Assembly: GCF_002204185.1 (NCBI RefSeq)
Contig: NZ_MXPU01000004.1
Coordinates: 62,001-126,000, forward strand
Source of the DNA: Rhizobium esperanzae
Lineage (GTDB): Bacteria; Pseudomonadota; Alphaproteobacteria; Rhizobiales; Rhizobiaceae
Reading direction: 5' to 3'
DNA: 64,000 nucleotides
Under the pieces are notes generated by a model. That model saw nothing but the letters and a program-made list of their open reading frames with translations, had not been told where the DNA came from and ran no database searches. Both the position numbers and the translations under genes were made by a program. This document shows positions 25,420-35,155 of the stretch, piece by piece (within the stretch, counting starts at the first letter, position 1; each line of letters starts with the position of its first letter).

Positions 25420-26045
25420 TGACCATGAGCGATCAAACCATCGACACGGCCGAAAAGCCTGAATTCTATCTGACCGAAGACCATCATCCGGAAGGGAGCA
25501 CCAATCTCGGCTTCTGGCTCTATCTGATGAGCGACTGCCTGATCTTCGCGGTGCTGTTTGCCACGCACGGCGTGCTCGGCCGCAACTATGCCGCCGGCCC
25601 GTCGCCGGCCGATCTCTTCGATCTGCCGATCGTCGCCCTCAACACCTCGATGCTGCTGTTCTCCTCGATCACCTACGGCTTTGCCATGCTGCAGATGGAG
25701 CGGAACGCCAAGGCGGAAACGCTGTTCTGGCTCGCCGTCACCGGTCTGTTCGGCGCGGCCTTCATCGGGCTCGAACTCTACGAGTTCATCCACCTGATCC
25801 ACGAGGGCGCCGGGCCGACGCGCAGCGCCTTCCTGTCCTCCTTCTTCACGCTCGTCGGCACGCACGGTCTGCACGTCACCTTCGGCATCATCTGGCTGAT
25901 CACGCTGATGGTGCAGGTCTCGATGCACGGCCTGGTCGAGGCCAACCGCCGCCGCCTGATGTGCCTGTCAATGTTCTGGCACTTCCTCGACGTCGTCTGG
26001 ATCGGCGTCTTTTCCTTCGTCTATCTGCTCGGAGTTGTCGGATGA
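25419..26045 (+). CDS. cyoC: Cytochrome bo3 quinol oxidase subunit III
   Basis: A 208-residue membrane subunit with five helices, the short CyoC form of oxidase subunit III. The conserved segments [22 protein letters not shown] and [14 protein letters not shown] are present. Translation is coupled to cyoB by a TAATG overlap; a second ATG at 25425 is possible. The stop overlaps the cyoD start. Confidence 0.95.
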   Translation: MTMSDQTIDTAEKPEFYLTEDHHPEGSTNLGFWLYLMSDCLIFAVLFATHGVLGRNYAAGPSPADLFDLPIVALNTSMLLFSSITYGFAMLQMERNAKAETLFWLAVTGLFGAAFIGLELYEFIHLIHEGAGPTRSAFLSSFFTLVGTHGLHVTFGIIWLITLMVQVSMHGLVEANRRRLMCLSMFWHFLDVVWIGVFSFVYLLGVVG

Positions 26046-26443
26046 GTTCGCAAGCCCCTGCTCATGAGGACGCCCACGAGGCGCATCACGGCCACAGCCA
26101 CGGTCATCAGGCCGGCCACGGCACCTTCCGCAGCTATATGGCGGGCTTCGCGCTCTCCGTCATCCTGACCGCCATTCCCTTCTGGCTGGTCATGGCGGGC
26201 GTCTTCGAAAGCCCGGCGGTGACGGCGGTGCTGGTGATGGCGATCGGCGCTGTCCAGATCGTCGTCCATATGGTCTTCTTCCTGCACATGAACCCGAGAA
26301 GCGAGGGCGGCTGGACGATGATGGCGCTGATCTTCACCCTCATCATCGTCGCCATCGCGCTCTCCGGTTCCCTCTGGGTCATGCATCATCTCAACACCAA
26401 CATGATGCCGATGAGCCCCGAGATGATGAAGAACATGCCGTAA
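26042..26443 (+). CDS. cyoD: Cytochrome bo3 quinol oxidase subunit IV
   Basis: A 133-residue small subunit with three helices. It has a His-rich N-terminal tail (residues 8-25, many HxH pairs), then [21 protein letters not shown] and the family pattern [10 protein letters not shown]. It starts at the ATG overlapping the cyoC stop by 4 bases. CyoD assists CuB site assembly in the E. coli enzyme; the His-rich tail could contribute to copper handling, though that is inference. Confidence 0.94.
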   Translation: MSSQAPAHEDAHEAHHGHSHGHQAGHGTFRSYMAGFALSVILTAIPFWLVMAGVFESPAVTAVLVMAIGAVQIVVHMVFFLHMNPRSEGGWTMMALIFTLIIVAIALSGSLWVMHHLNTNMMPMSPEMMKNMP

Positions 26444-26483
26444 CGGCAAACGAAGGGGCGGCCGCAGCGCCGCCCTGAGACCA

Positions 26484-27242
26484 ATGAGCGAAGCCCCCAC
26501 GGATAAATCGGAAAGACGGCATTTCAGGGCAAAACGCGCGCTCTTCGCCGTCTGTCTGACGCTGCTTGCCGCCATCCTCTTTGGTCTCGGCACCTGGCAG
26601 GTTCAACGCCTGGGCTGGAAGCGCGACCTCATCGCCCGCGTCGACCAGCGCGTGCACGCAGCCGCCGTGCCGGCCCCGGCGCGCCCCGACTGGGACAAGC
26701 TCAATGCCGCAGAAGGCGAATATCGACGGGTGAGCGTCGAGGGAATGCTGGCAAACGACAAGGAAACGCTGGTCTACGCCTCGACCGTGCTCGGTCCGGG
26801 TTATTGGGTGATGACGCCGCTAATGCTCGCTGACGGCACCGCCATCCTCGTCAATCGCGGCTTCGTGCCGACGGACAGGCGCGACCCCGCCTCGCGCCGC
26901 GACGGTCAGATATCAGGCCCGATCGAGATCACCGGGCTCATGCGGATGACGGAGCCGAAGGGATCGCTGCTCCAATCCAATGACGACGCCGCCGACCGCT
27001 GGTATTCGCGCGATGTCGCAGCGATCGCGCAAAAGCGCGGCCTCGGCGCGGTCGCGCCCTATTTCATCGATGCCGAGGCCGCTGCAAATCCCGGCGGCCT
27101 GCCCGTCGGCGGCCTCACCGTCATCCGTTTTCCCAACAACCATCTCGTCTATGCGATCACCTGGTACGGACTGGCGGTGATGGTGCTGGCGTTGCTGATG
27201 TTTATTCTTCGCGGCGAGATCGGAATAAGGCGCCGAGACTAG
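26484..27242 (+). CDS. SURF1 family oxidase assembly protein
   Basis: A 252-residue protein with a helix at each end (about residues 18-40 and 222-243) flanking a periplasmic domain, the SURF1/Shy1 topology. The N-terminal signature FGLGTWQVQRLGWKRDLI and the later VNRGFVPTDRRDP and NNHLVYAITWYGLA are diagnostic. SURF1 proteins help insert heme into oxidase subunit I. Position 40 bases after cyoD makes it the assembly factor for this oxidase. The start at 26484 has no strong Shine-Dalgarno, consistent with an operon-internal gene. Confidence 0.92.
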   Translation: MSEAPTDKSERRHFRAKRALFAVCLTLLAAILFGLGTWQVQRLGWKRDLIARVDQRVHAAAVPAPARPDWDKLNAAEGEYRRVSVEGMLANDKETLVYASTVLGPGYWVMTPLMLADGTAILVNRGFVPTDRRDPASRRDGQISGPIEITGLMRMTEPKGSLLQSNDDAADRWYSRDVAAIAQKRGLGAVAPYFIDAEAAANPGGLPVGGLTVIRFPNNHLVYAITWYGLAVMVLALLMFILRGEIGIRRRD

Positions 27243-27374
27243 AGCGGTCGCTTGCTTCATTCGAGCGCGCCGGCAAGCAGCAGTTGCACGCCGATGGCTC
27301 GCGCGCGCCGGATTAATCTCTTGTAAAGCGATGTCCGATACTGCTTGCCTGAACAGAACATTTCAAAGTTGTAC

Positions 27375-28568
27375 ATGAGCCGGCCGGATTACATCCCCAG
27401 TCTCGATGGTCTGCGCGGTATCGCCGCGCTTCTGGTCGTGCAGGCGCATATTGGGCTCATCTTTCCGAATACAGCCTTGCGTGACATGACGATGGGCAGC
27501 GAAGCCGTCGGCCTGTTCTTCGCCCTCAGCGGCTTTCTGATGGCCCATCTCTACGGCTCGCGACCGGTGACCAAGGAAACCGTCCTGGATTTTCTTGTAA
27601 GCCGCTTTGCCCGTATCTATCCGGTCTATCTGGCTGCTGTCCTGCTTGTGGCGATGCTGTCAGGAATGCGAAGTCTAAACTTCGTTCAGCCGATCATTGG
27701 CGGCACGGAATTTCTCCGCCACGTCTTTCTTCTGGGCTCGAGCGGGGTTTTCTGGTCAATTCCACCCGAAATTCAGTTCTATCTGTTCTTCCCGATCCTT
27801 TGGCTCTGCTTGACCCGCCCGCAGCGCTATAGCGGCGTGATCGTAGGCTTGGCGGTGCTGCTCGTGGTGGATGGTCTGCTTGAACTGCCGGGACCAGGCA
27901 TACTGCTTCTTTCCAAGTTCCCCTATTTTCTGTTCGGCGCCCTTGCCGGGGCGATGCATTCCTGCTGGGACAGGTGGAGGCCATCCGCCTCCACAGGCGC
28001 TTTCACGCTGTTCCTTCTGGCGGCGTTCTTTGTTTACAGGCATGTCTTGCCTGGTTTCTCCCCTGAATTCTGGAGCCTGCAAAGCGCGGCCGCCGCAGCC
28101 GTGATTGTGGCGCTCGTCGCTCGGCAGCCTCCCATCGCAGCCGATGTTCTGGCAGCGGCACCCGTGCGGTTCTTCGGCGCGATCAGCTTTTCGCTCTATC
28201 TTTTCCACGTCCCGATCATGTTCCTTGTACGCCGGGCTTTCGAGGCGCTGATGCCGGAACCGGTGCTCATCGCGGTGGCGCTTGCCGTCGCGGTGGGGGG
28301 AGCATGGTTCCTGCATGAGACGATAGAAGTCCCAAGCCGACGCCTGCTCGTCACCTTGTGGCAGCATCGTCGGTGGCGCCTGGTTTCGCGCGACACGCCG
28401 GCCGCGGGGATCGAGCGGGCAATCCTCGACCTGCAGGCGGCTGAAAAGCGCCTGCTGGACGGCACAACTCCGGCCACGACGGGTAAACAGCAAATTCCGA
28501 CGACCTCAGAACTCGGAGCCGACCACGCGGTCATCCAAGATAATGGCGACGAGAAGCTTCGCGCCTAG
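27375..28568 (+). CDS. Membrane acyltransferase, acyltransferase-3 family
   Basis: A 397-residue protein with about ten membrane helices. The N-terminal motif PDYIPSLDGLRGIAALLVVQAH contains the family's conserved region with the catalytic His. LFFALSGFLMAHLYG and RFARIYPVYL are the next two conserved blocks. Such enzymes O-acylate polysaccharides, lipid A or Nod-factor-like acceptors (NodX/OafA/ExoZ relatives); the acceptor here is unknown. The final 70 residues are hydrophilic. The start is taken as ATG 27375; a TTG at 27345 would extend it by ten residues. It is not co-directional with the kinase downstream, and the two stop codons lie 5 bases apart. Confidence 0.87.
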   Translation: MSRPDYIPSLDGLRGIAALLVVQAHIGLIFPNTALRDMTMGSEAVGLFFALSGFLMAHLYGSRPVTKETVLDFLVSRFARIYPVYLAAVLLVAMLSGMRSLNFVQPIIGGTEFLRHVFLLGSSGVFWSIPPEIQFYLFFPILWLCLTRPQRYSGVIVGLAVLLVVDGLLELPGPGILLLSKFPYFLFGALAGAMHSCWDRWRPSASTGAFTLFLLAAFFVYRHVLPGFSPEFWSLQSAAAAAVIVALVARQPPIAADVLAAAPVRFFGAISFSLYLFHVPIMFLVRRAFEALMPEPVLIAVALAVAVGGAWFLHETIEVPSRRLLVTLWQHRRWRLVSRDTPAAGIERAILDLQAAEKRLLDGTTPATTGKQQIPTTSELGADHAVIQDNGDEKLRA

Positions 28569-28573
28569 AGCGG

Positions 28574-30502
28574 TTAACAAGAGATCCGGCTGATCGCTTC
28601 GGCCAACTGCGCCTGCGAGAAGGGCTTGCCGAGGCGGGGCAGATTGGCCGCGCCGGCGCCATCGGGCAGATCGGCGTAACCCGTGGCGAGAATGATCGGC
28701 ATCTCAGGCCACTCGCTGCGGATCGCCTCGGCGAGCTGCGCTCCCGTCATCCGCGGCATGGCGTGATCGCAGATGACCAGATCGACCGGCTCCTTGCGCA
28801 GGATGTCGAGCGCCTCCGGACCGGCCATCGCCTCGAAAACGGTGTGGCCGAGATCCTCCAGCATCAGCGTCGTATTCATCAGCACCAGGCCGTCGTCATC
28901 GACGGCGACAATGCGCAGCCCCTGCGGTGCGTTATCTGGCTTTTGCGGCATGTCGGCCGGTGCTTCGGCAGTCTGTTCGGCAATGACGACCGGAAACCAT
29001 AGCTCGGCCGTCGTGCCTTCGCCCAGCGTGCTCTTCAGGCTGAGCCGGCCGCCGGACTGGCTTGCGAGACCCTGGACCATGGAAAGGCCAAGACCGGTGC
29101 CCTTGCCGACCCCCTTGGTGGTGAAGAACGGCGTGACCGCCTGCTCCAGCGTCTTTGCATCCATGCCCTCGCCTTCATCGATCACCGCGATTCGGATGTA
29201 GCGGCCGGCCGACAGCGGCCCCTTGCCTGCGGTTATCGTTTCCTCGGATGCGCGAAGCATGATACGGCCGCCGGAAGGCATGGCGTCGCGCGCGTTGACG
29301 ACGAGATTGAGGATCGCCATCTCGAGCTGGTTGGGGTCGGTGAGGATTGTCGGCAGCCTGACCGGGAAGGAGGTCTCGATCGTGGTGAGGGGGCCGAGCG
29401 ACCGGCTCAGAATGTCCATCATGCCGCGCACCAGGCCCGAGACGTCGATCGGCTCCAGGTGCAGCTCCTGCCGGCGGGAGAAGGCCAGCATGCGCTGCGT
29501 CAAGGCAGCACCCCGCTGGGCGCCCTGCATGGCATTGTCGACCAGCGACGTCAGCGAGCGGTCCTGCGGCATGCGCTTCTTCAGGAGTTCGAGACTGCCG
29601 AGCACGGCCATCAGCAGATTGTTGAAATCATGGGCGATACCGCCGGTCAATTGGCCGATCGCCTCCATCTTCTGCGATTGGAAAAGCTCTTCGCGCGCCT
29701 GCTCCAACGCCCGCTGCGTTTCCATTTTTTCGGTGATGTCGCGGGTGATCTTGGCGAAACCTAGTACTTCGCCGTCTTCGTCGCGGATAGCGTCGACGAC
29801 GACACTCGCCCAGAAGCGACTGCCATCCTTGCGGACACGCCAGCCCTCCCTTTCGAACCGGCCTTCGGCGCGCGCGACCCGGAGCGCCTTCTCCGGCAGG
29901 CCGGCCGCGCGATCCTCGGGTGTATAAAACGTCGAGAAATGCCGGCCGATGATTTCATCAGGCCGATAACCCTTGATACGCTCGGCGCCGAAATTCCAAC
30001 TGCTGACATTCCCGTCAGGATCGAGCATGTAGATCGCATAGTCCGAAACGCCCTGAACCAGACGGCGAAATTGCTCCTCACTTTGGCGGATAGCCTGTTC
30101 GGCGGCCCTTCGTTCGGTCAGATCGCGGGTGATCTTGGCAAAGCCGACCAGTTCGCCGGAGGGATGGCGGATCGGATCGATGACCACATGCGCCCAGAAG
30201 CGGCTGCCGTCCTTGCGCCGGCGCCAGCCCTCCCCCTCGTACCGGCCCTCTTCCACCGCCGTGGCGAGGGCGCGCTCGGGGATGCCCGCGGCGCGATCCT
30301 CGTCCACATAGAAACGGGAAAAGTGCTCGCCGAGAATTTCCGAGGGCTTGTAACCTTTGAAACGTTGAGCGCCGGTATTCCAGCTGGTGACGATGCCTTC
30401 CGGGCTCAGCATATAGATGGCATAGTCGGTGATGGCATCGACCAGAAGACGAAAGCGTCCCTCTTCATCAAGAGACGTATCATATCGATCCAGCACTTCC
30501 AT
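28574..30502 (-). CDS. Soluble PAS-PAS hybrid histidine kinase with C-terminal receiver
   Basis: A 642-residue cytosolic sensor kinase with no membrane segment. Two PAS domains (about residues 15-125 and 145-255) are close repeats, both containing SWN-GA-R-KGY and FAKITRD. A HisKA domain has the phospho-acceptor in GGIAHDFNNLL. A HATPase domain has the N-box NLVVNARDAM and G-box GTGLGLSMVQGLA. A C-terminal receiver carries the acceptor Asp in DLVICDHAM. The start at 30502 is set by GAGGGG just upstream; a GTG at 30565 is less likely. It is downstream of the FAD-binding protein gene on the same strand, 69 bases away. No dedicated response regulator adjoins it. The input may be light, oxygen or redox; the PAS type cannot be resolved by eye. 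Confidence 0.9.
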   Translation of the reverse strand: MEVLDRYDTSLDEEGRFRLLVDAITDYAIYMLSPEGIVTSWNTGAQRFKGYKPSEILGEHFSRFYVDEDRAAGIPERALATAVEEGRYEGEGWRRRKDGSRFWAHVVIDPIRHPSGELVGFAKITRDLTERRAAEQAIRQSEEQFRRLVQGVSDYAIYMLDPDGNVSSWNFGAERIKGYRPDEIIGRHFSTFYTPEDRAAGLPEKALRVARAEGRFEREGWRVRKDGSRFWASVVVDAIRDEDGEVLGFAKITRDITEKMETQRALEQAREELFQSQKMEAIGQLTGGIAHDFNNLLMAVLGSLELLKKRMPQDRSLTSLVDNAMQGAQRGAALTQRMLAFSRRQELHLEPIDVSGLVRGMMDILSRSLGPLTTIETSFPVRLPTILTDPNQLEMAILNLVVNARDAMPSGGRIMLRASEETITAGKGPLSAGRYIRIAVIDEGEGMDAKTLEQAVTPFFTTKGVGKGTGLGLSMVQGLASQSGGRLSLKSTLGEGTTAELWFPVVIAEQTAEAPADMPQKPDNAPQGLRIVAVDDDGLVLMNTTLMLEDLGHTVFEAMAGPEALDILRKEPVDLVICDHAMPRMTGAQLAEAIRSEWPEMPIILATGYADLPDGAGAANLPRLGKPFSQAQLAEAISRISC

Positions 30503-30571
30503 CTGCCCCTCTCGGTTACCAGCGCTTTTAACGCGGTACCGAACAGATGGTTCCGAAAATATCACACTTTT

Positions 30572-31978
30572 TCAAACCGCCTTGACATGCGGATAGAAGC
30601 GCTCGCCGATCCGTTCGGCCGCGGCGTAAGCCTGCGAGACAATCTCGGGCACGAGATCGATATCGGGCAGGCTGCCGAGGCCGAGCGGACCGACGGCAAA
30701 CAGCCCGGCAACCGTGGAACCGTCCTCCAGGAAGGGCTCGCCGCGCGCAGTGACCGCCAGTCCGAGCGAGAGTTCGTCGGGCATGGCAAGACCGGCGGAA
30801 AACAGGCTTTGCATCAGCGGCGCCGAGAGATCCGGCGCCTGGCAGCGGCAATCGATGATGCGCTCGGCCTGGATCACCTCCTCGGCGGAGGATCCCGCCG
30901 GTGTGAAAAACAGGCCACTCAGGCCCCGGCGACCGGCCCGCCCGCGGCGCAGCACCGTGCGGCCTTCGGCGAGCTCGCGTTTCAGGCGCAGGTGCATGGC
31001 CTCCGGCAGGCGATTGCGGTGGCTGTCGTAGATCGCCCGCAAATGGCGGTTGAACTGATGTTTGTCGCGGGCCGGCAGCGATCTCCACAGAGAGCGGGCA
31101 TGTTTCCTCAGCCCGTTCATCACGGATTGCCAGCTTCGCCCCTCTTCTTCCGCCTCGCGGCAGGCTTGGCGGATGAAGCGCACGATGTCAGGCAGGCTCT
31201 GAGGCAGCGCTTCGGCCGGAAACACCGGATCGGCGGAATTCGGCGTATGGCTCTGGGGCAGGAAGCCGCGCCGGGAAATGATCGTCACCTGGCCGGCATA
31301 ACCGGAATCGCGCAGCTGCAGCAACTGGTCGACGACGCGGATGCCGCTGCCGAGCAACACGGCATGCGGCCGCGCGACGAGGCGCTGGGCCCTGACCGGC
31401 GACGCATCCGGCTCCTCGGCATCCGGATCGCCCAGGCCGTAGCCGGTGGCGAGAATCACAGTATCGAACAACGGATTGGCCGGATTGGCGCTTTCGAGCA
31501 GGAAACGGTTGCCATGGCTCCGGCGGATCGCCACCACAGGATCGTTGCAGACCTGAACGGTGATGTCCCGGCGCGCGGCCAGCGCTTCCGAAAAGCGCTG
31601 GTAGACATAATCGCTGAAGATCTCCTTCGGCACGAAGATCTGCCGGAAACCGGGAATGGCGGCCGGCACGGCGGCGCGGAAAGCGGCATTGCTACAGAGC
31701 CAGTCGTTGAAATCGTCGCTGTCGCCGACCGAAACCGAGAGGTCACGCACGCGGGTGTTGAGGATCGTCGAGGCGCGGGCCGAGGCCAGCGCCTGGCCGC
31801 CGCTGACCGACGAATTCGGATCGAACAGCTGCAGATGGAAGGGTGCGCGCACCGTCTTCATCAGCGCAATGGCCGTCATCATTCCGGAGAAGCCGCGCCC
31901 GACAATCGCTATGCGCGGCAGGGCCGAGATCTGTGCCGCCACCTTGGCCCTTCCGGAAAAAAGTCCCTGAACCGTCAT
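30572..31978 (-). CDS. FAD/NAD(P)-binding protein of the NAD_binding_9/YdhS type
   Basis: A 468-residue flavoprotein. The N-terminal dinucleotide-binding motif is RIAIVGRGFSGMMTAIAL (about residues 22-39). A second glycine-rich segment VILATGYGLGD and HAVLLGSGIRVVDQLLQL mark the NAD-binding insertion. The C-terminal closing motif is LFAVGPLGLGSLPDIDLVPE. Family members resemble YdhS and have no proven reaction. The start at 31978 follows AAAGGAG. Being upstream of and co-oriented with the PAS hybrid kinase, it might act in a redox response with it. Confidence 0.85.
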   Translation of the reverse strand: MTVQGLFSGRAKVAAQISALPRIAIVGRGFSGMMTAIALMKTVRAPFHLQLFDPNSSVSGGQALASARASTILNTRVRDLSVSVGDSDDFNDWLCSNAAFRAAVPAAIPGFRQIFVPKEIFSDYVYQRFSEALAARRDITVQVCNDPVVAIRRSHGNRFLLESANPANPLFDTVILATGYGLGDPDAEEPDASPVRAQRLVARPHAVLLGSGIRVVDQLLQLRDSGYAGQVTIISRRGFLPQSHTPNSADPVFPAEALPQSLPDIVRFIRQACREAEEEGRSWQSVMNGLRKHARSLWRSLPARDKHQFNRHLRAIYDSHRNRLPEAMHLRLKRELAEGRTVLRRGRAGRRGLSGLFFTPAGSSAEEVIQAERIIDCRCQAPDLSAPLMQSLFSAGLAMPDELSLGLAVTARGEPFLEDGSTVAGLFAVGPLGLGSLPDIDLVPEIVSQAYAAAERIGERFYPHVKAV

Positions 31979-32255
31979 CGCAACTCCTTTGCGCTTCATC
32001 CGCAGCCTGGGGTCGATCGAGGTTTCAACGCATAAACAGCGGATCACGCGTTGATGAGGGTCACGCGGCAATTCCTGCCGCAACTCGGGTCCAACCGGGA
32101 ACCCGCCAAAACGAGGGGCCGATCTCTCGGCGATAGTCTATCAAACTGGTCGTGTATGAAAGCGCTAAACGGCACCCCTGGCAAGAGCTTTATTATCTCT
32201 TGTTTTAAACCGTTGATCAGATTTTAGATTTTGTGCGCCGCGCCAGCGGTCGCCT

Positions 32256-32873
32256 TCAGCCGCCTTCGCCCGGATATTGCTTCGCCTTCAGCAGGCCCGC
32301 CAGATGCGCGGTGTTGCGCGCCAGCATGTCCACGGCTTTCGTCACGACCTTCGGCACCTTGTCGAGATCGACGAAATTGGTCGAGCCCATCGCCTCTCCG
32401 ACCCAGTAGGCGACGGCATTCGCCGGAATGGTGAAGCCGACATCGTTCAGGGCCTGGTAGAGTTCGGCCGACACGTGATGGGCGCCGTCCTCGTTGCCGA
32501 CGACGGCGACGGCCGCGACCCTGCCGTAAGACACCATACGGCCCTGATCGTCCGTCTCGTCGAGAAAGGCGTCCATGCGCTCGAGCACCCGCTTGCAGAC
32601 GCTGGAGGGCTGGCCGAGCCAGATCGGCGTCGCCATCAACAGAATATCGGCGGCGAGCACCTTGGCGCGAATGCCGGGCCAGTCGTCGTCGGCGCCTTCT
32701 TCCGACGTGACGCCCGGCTTGATGTTGAAATCGGCAAGCCGCAGCACTTCGGTCGCAACACCGTATTCAGCCATCGCCTTGTCGATGAGAGCGATCATCC
32801 GCTCGGTCGACGACGGATCCTTGGCGTCGCTCGCCTTCAGCGTCGCGTTGAGAGCAAGGGCTTTCAGCGGCAT
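32256..32873 (-). CDS. Flavodoxin-fold NAD(P)H-dependent FMN reductase
   Basis: A 205-residue protein of the flavodoxin-like/NADPH-dependent FMN reductase superfamily. The N-terminal phosphate-binding segment LALNATLKAS...SSTERMI, the second loop MATPIWLGQPSSVCKRVLERMD (flavin isoalloxazine side) and VVGNEDGAHHVSAELYQALNDVG are family hallmarks. It is probably a quinone or flavin reductase. The start at 32873 has GGAGAG upstream. A possible EcfG-type promoter lies about 40-70 bases further up. Confidence 0.87.
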   Translation of the reverse strand: MPLKALALNATLKASDAKDPSSTERMIALIDKAMAEYGVATEVLRLADFNIKPGVTSEEGADDDWPGIRAKVLAADILLMATPIWLGQPSSVCKRVLERMDAFLDETDDQGRMVSYGRVAAVAVVGNEDGAHHVSAELYQALNDVGFTIPANAVAYWVGEAMGSTNFVDLDKVPKVVTKAVDMLARNTAHLAGLLKAKQYPGEGG

Positions 32874-32915
32874 GGGTCTCTCCGTAGCGGTTGCCTGACG
32901 GGGGTTTGCTGCTGC

Positions 32916-32940
32916 AACCCACCCGCGCGCCCATTGTTCC
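32916..32940 (-). promoter_or_regulatory. Weak EcfG-type promoter candidate for the FMN reductase gene
   Basis: On the minus strand GGAAC, 16 bases, then GGTT. The consensus of the alphaproteobacterial general stress sigma factor EcfG is GGAAC-N16/17-CGTT, so one base deviates. The spacing to the gene start (43 bases from the -10) is suitable. Confidence 0.3.
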
Positions 32941-33102
32941 GTAGGGACGCGCGGGGAGCCTCACGTAAAAATAACCAGTTGGTGAATTCTTTACTTGAAC
33001 GCCCAGTTGGAATCGGCAAAAATGATGGTGCTATCAATCCCTTCATGGATTTGCCGTCTTTTCGGGCCAGCGTCCGAGCACCACATCTATTGGAAAAATA
33101 CC

Positions 33103-34956
33103 GTGAGCAGCGATGCGTCAACACGCGCGACGAAGCCTTCGGCTTCGATGGCGCTTGCAACTGCGGCAGGCTGGGGCAGAGGCCTCTATACACTGGTGCG
33201 CATCACCGTGATGGCCTTCCGCCACCCCTGGCAGGCCGGCTTTGCGATCGGCGCCACCCTCATCGCCTCCACCTTCCAGCTGATGATTCCCCGGCTTCTC
33301 GGCCGGGCCGTCGACCACACGCAGATGGCGATGGGCGGCGGCGCGGCCGGCCAGGCGGCGCAGGACGCGCTTCTGACCACGGCGCTGCTCTTGCTCGGCG
33401 CCAGCGTGCTGCGCGGCCTCTTCACCATGGTGCAGAACTATTTCAGCGAATCCGTCGGCCACCACATGGGCTACGAGCTGCGGCTGGCCTGCTACGAGAA
33501 GATCCAGCGCCTCTCCTTCAGCTTTCACGACACGGTCCATTCCGGCGATCTGATTACCGTCGGCCTGCTCGATCTCGAAGGCGTGCGCATGTATTTTTCG
33601 ACAGCGCTGGTCCGCATGATCCTGCTGTCGGTCCTGATCGGCATCGGCGCCTATATGCTGCTGTCGACCGATGTCGTGCTCGGCCTGCTGGCACTCTCCT
33701 TCGTGCCCTTCGTCGGCTGGCGTTCCTCGGCGACGCAGCTCAGGCTGCGCGCCACCTGGCTCGACCTGCAGGAGCGGCTTTCGGTGCTGACCCGGATCAT
33801 GGAGGAGAATCTCGGCGGCATTCGCGTCGTGCGCGCCTTTGCCGCCCAGGAGCACGAACTGACGAAATTCGAGGCGGCATCGAAAAACGCGCTCGCGCTC
33901 GCCCATCAGCGCGTCGGCATCCGTGTCGTCAACACCAGCGCCATGACCTTCTCCTTCTTCGCCGCGATGGGTCTGGTGCTCTGGGTCGGCGGCGGCAAGG
34001 TGATGGCGGGTGAGATCACCGTCGGCACGCTCGCCTCGTTCCTGACCTTCATGACCATCCTGCAGATGCCGGTGCGCCAGCTCGGCCTGATGGTCAATGC
34101 CTTTGCCCGCGCCTCCACCTGCGGCTCGCGCCTCTTCAACCTGCTCGACCTCGACATCTCGATCAAGGACGCGCCGGATGCCAGGGAGCTTGCTTTAACG
34201 GAGGGCGTGCTGCGCTTCGAGAATGTCAGCTTCGCCTATCCCGGCGCGGAAAAGCGCACCGTGCTCCACGACGTCTCCTTCGAAGCCCGGCGCGGCCAGA
34301 CGATCGGCATCGTCGGCCCTCCCGGCAGCGGCAAGTCGACGATCGCCCATCTGATCCCGCGCTTCTACGATGTGACCGGCGGCAGGATTACCATCGACGG
34401 ACAGGACATCCGCAAGGCGACGCTGCAGTCGCTGCGCCGTTCCGTTGCCGTCGTGCAGCAGGACTCCTTTCTGTTCACGACGACGATCGAGAACAACATC
34501 GCCTATGGCGATCCCTGGGCAAAGGAAAGCCGCATCGAACGCGCCAGCGAAAGCGCTCAGCTGCACAATTACGTGCTCGGCCTTCCCACCGGCTACGGCA
34601 CCGTCGTCGGCGAGCGCGGCGTGTCGCTCTCTGGCGGTCAGCGGCAGCGGCTGTCGATCGCCCGGGCGCTGATGCTGAGGCCGGCGGTGATGGTGTTCGA
34701 CGATTCGACGGCGGCAATCGACGCGGCCACCGAGCAGCGCATCCGCAGCGCCATGCGCCGCTATGCCGCCGACCGCGTGACCATCATCGTTGCCCACCGC
34801 CTGAGTTCGCTGATGCATGCCGACCTGATCCTGTTCGTCGAAGACGGAAGGATCGTCGAGCGCGGGACGCATCAGGCGCTGCTTGCCCTCGGCGGTCGAT
34901 ACAAGGCGCTCTACGAGCTGCAGGTACGACCGGGCGACGAAGTGTTGAGCGCGTAG
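33103..34956 (+). CDS. ABC exporter half-transporter with degenerate-site Walker B (Asp-Asp)
   Basis: A 617-residue membrane-ATPase fusion. A six-helix exporter domain covers about residues 20-330. The nucleotide-binding domain has Walker A GPPGSGKST, signature LSGGQRQR and Walker B VMVFDDSTAAID, where the catalytic Glu is replaced by Asp534. Such a change is typical of the subunit contributing the degenerate site in heterodimeric exporters (TM287/288, BmrC/D type). GTG 33103 is the most likely start, preceded by GGAAAAA. The partner is the gene at 35156, 200 bases downstream and co-oriented. The substrate is probably a drug or lipid and is not predictable. Confidence 0.92.
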   Translation: MSSDASTRATKPSASMALATAAGWGRGLYTLVRITVMAFRHPWQAGFAIGATLIASTFQLMIPRLLGRAVDHTQMAMGGGAAGQAAQDALLTTALLLLGASVLRGLFTMVQNYFSESVGHHMGYELRLACYEKIQRLSFSFHDTVHSGDLITVGLLDLEGVRMYFSTALVRMILLSVLIGIGAYMLLSTDVVLGLLALSFVPFVGWRSSATQLRLRATWLDLQERLSVLTRIMEENLGGIRVVRAFAAQEHELTKFEAASKNALALAHQRVGIRVVNTSAMTFSFFAAMGLVLWVGGGKVMAGEITVGTLASFLTFMTILQMPVRQLGLMVNAFARASTCGSRLFNLLDLDISIKDAPDARELALTEGVLRFENVSFAYPGAEKRTVLHDVSFEARRGQTIGIVGPPGSGKSTIAHLIPRFYDVTGGRITIDGQDIRKATLQSLRRSVAVVQQDSFLFTTTIENNIAYGDPWAKESRIERASESAQLHNYVLGLPTGYGTVVGERGVSLSGGQRQRLSIARALMLRPAVMVFDDSTAAIDAATEQRIRSAMRRYAADRVTIIVAHRLSSLMHADLILFVEDGRIVERGTHQALLALGGRYKALYELQVRPGDEVLSA

Positions 34957-34957
34957 T

Positions 34958-35100
34958 TCCCTCTTCTCCCCGCTGGAGAGAAGTGCCGAGCAAAGCGAGG
35001 CGATGAGGGGGCGAGGCGCGGTAGCGAAGGGCAAACGGAGGGCGTGCCGTGCGGCCCCCTCATCCGCCCTTCGGGCACCTTCCCCCCGCTGGGGAGAAGC
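34958..35100. repeat. Rhizobial intergenic palindromic repeat (RIME-like)
   Basis: A mosaic of short palindromes fills the gap between the two exporter genes. TTCTCCCCGCTGGAGAGAAG (34964-34983) is self-complementary at its ends. GATGAGGGGGC (35002-35012) is an exact inverse of GCCCCCTCATC (35054-35064). CACCTTCCCCCCGCTGGGG closes the unit. The string resembles the dispersed intergenic mosaic elements common in Rhizobiaceae. It has no coding capacity. It would fold in the shared transcript and might set the ratio of the two half-transporters. Confidence 0.65.
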
Positions 35101-35155
35101 GGACAAGGAATTCACGCGCGGACCACCTCGAGTGATGGCCGCAGGAGGAACGACG

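Noticed and set aside
29939..32035. Open frame of 698 codons opposite the PAS kinase and FAD protein
   Set aside because: No recognisable motif; it crosses the intergenic region between two well-supported minus-strand genes.
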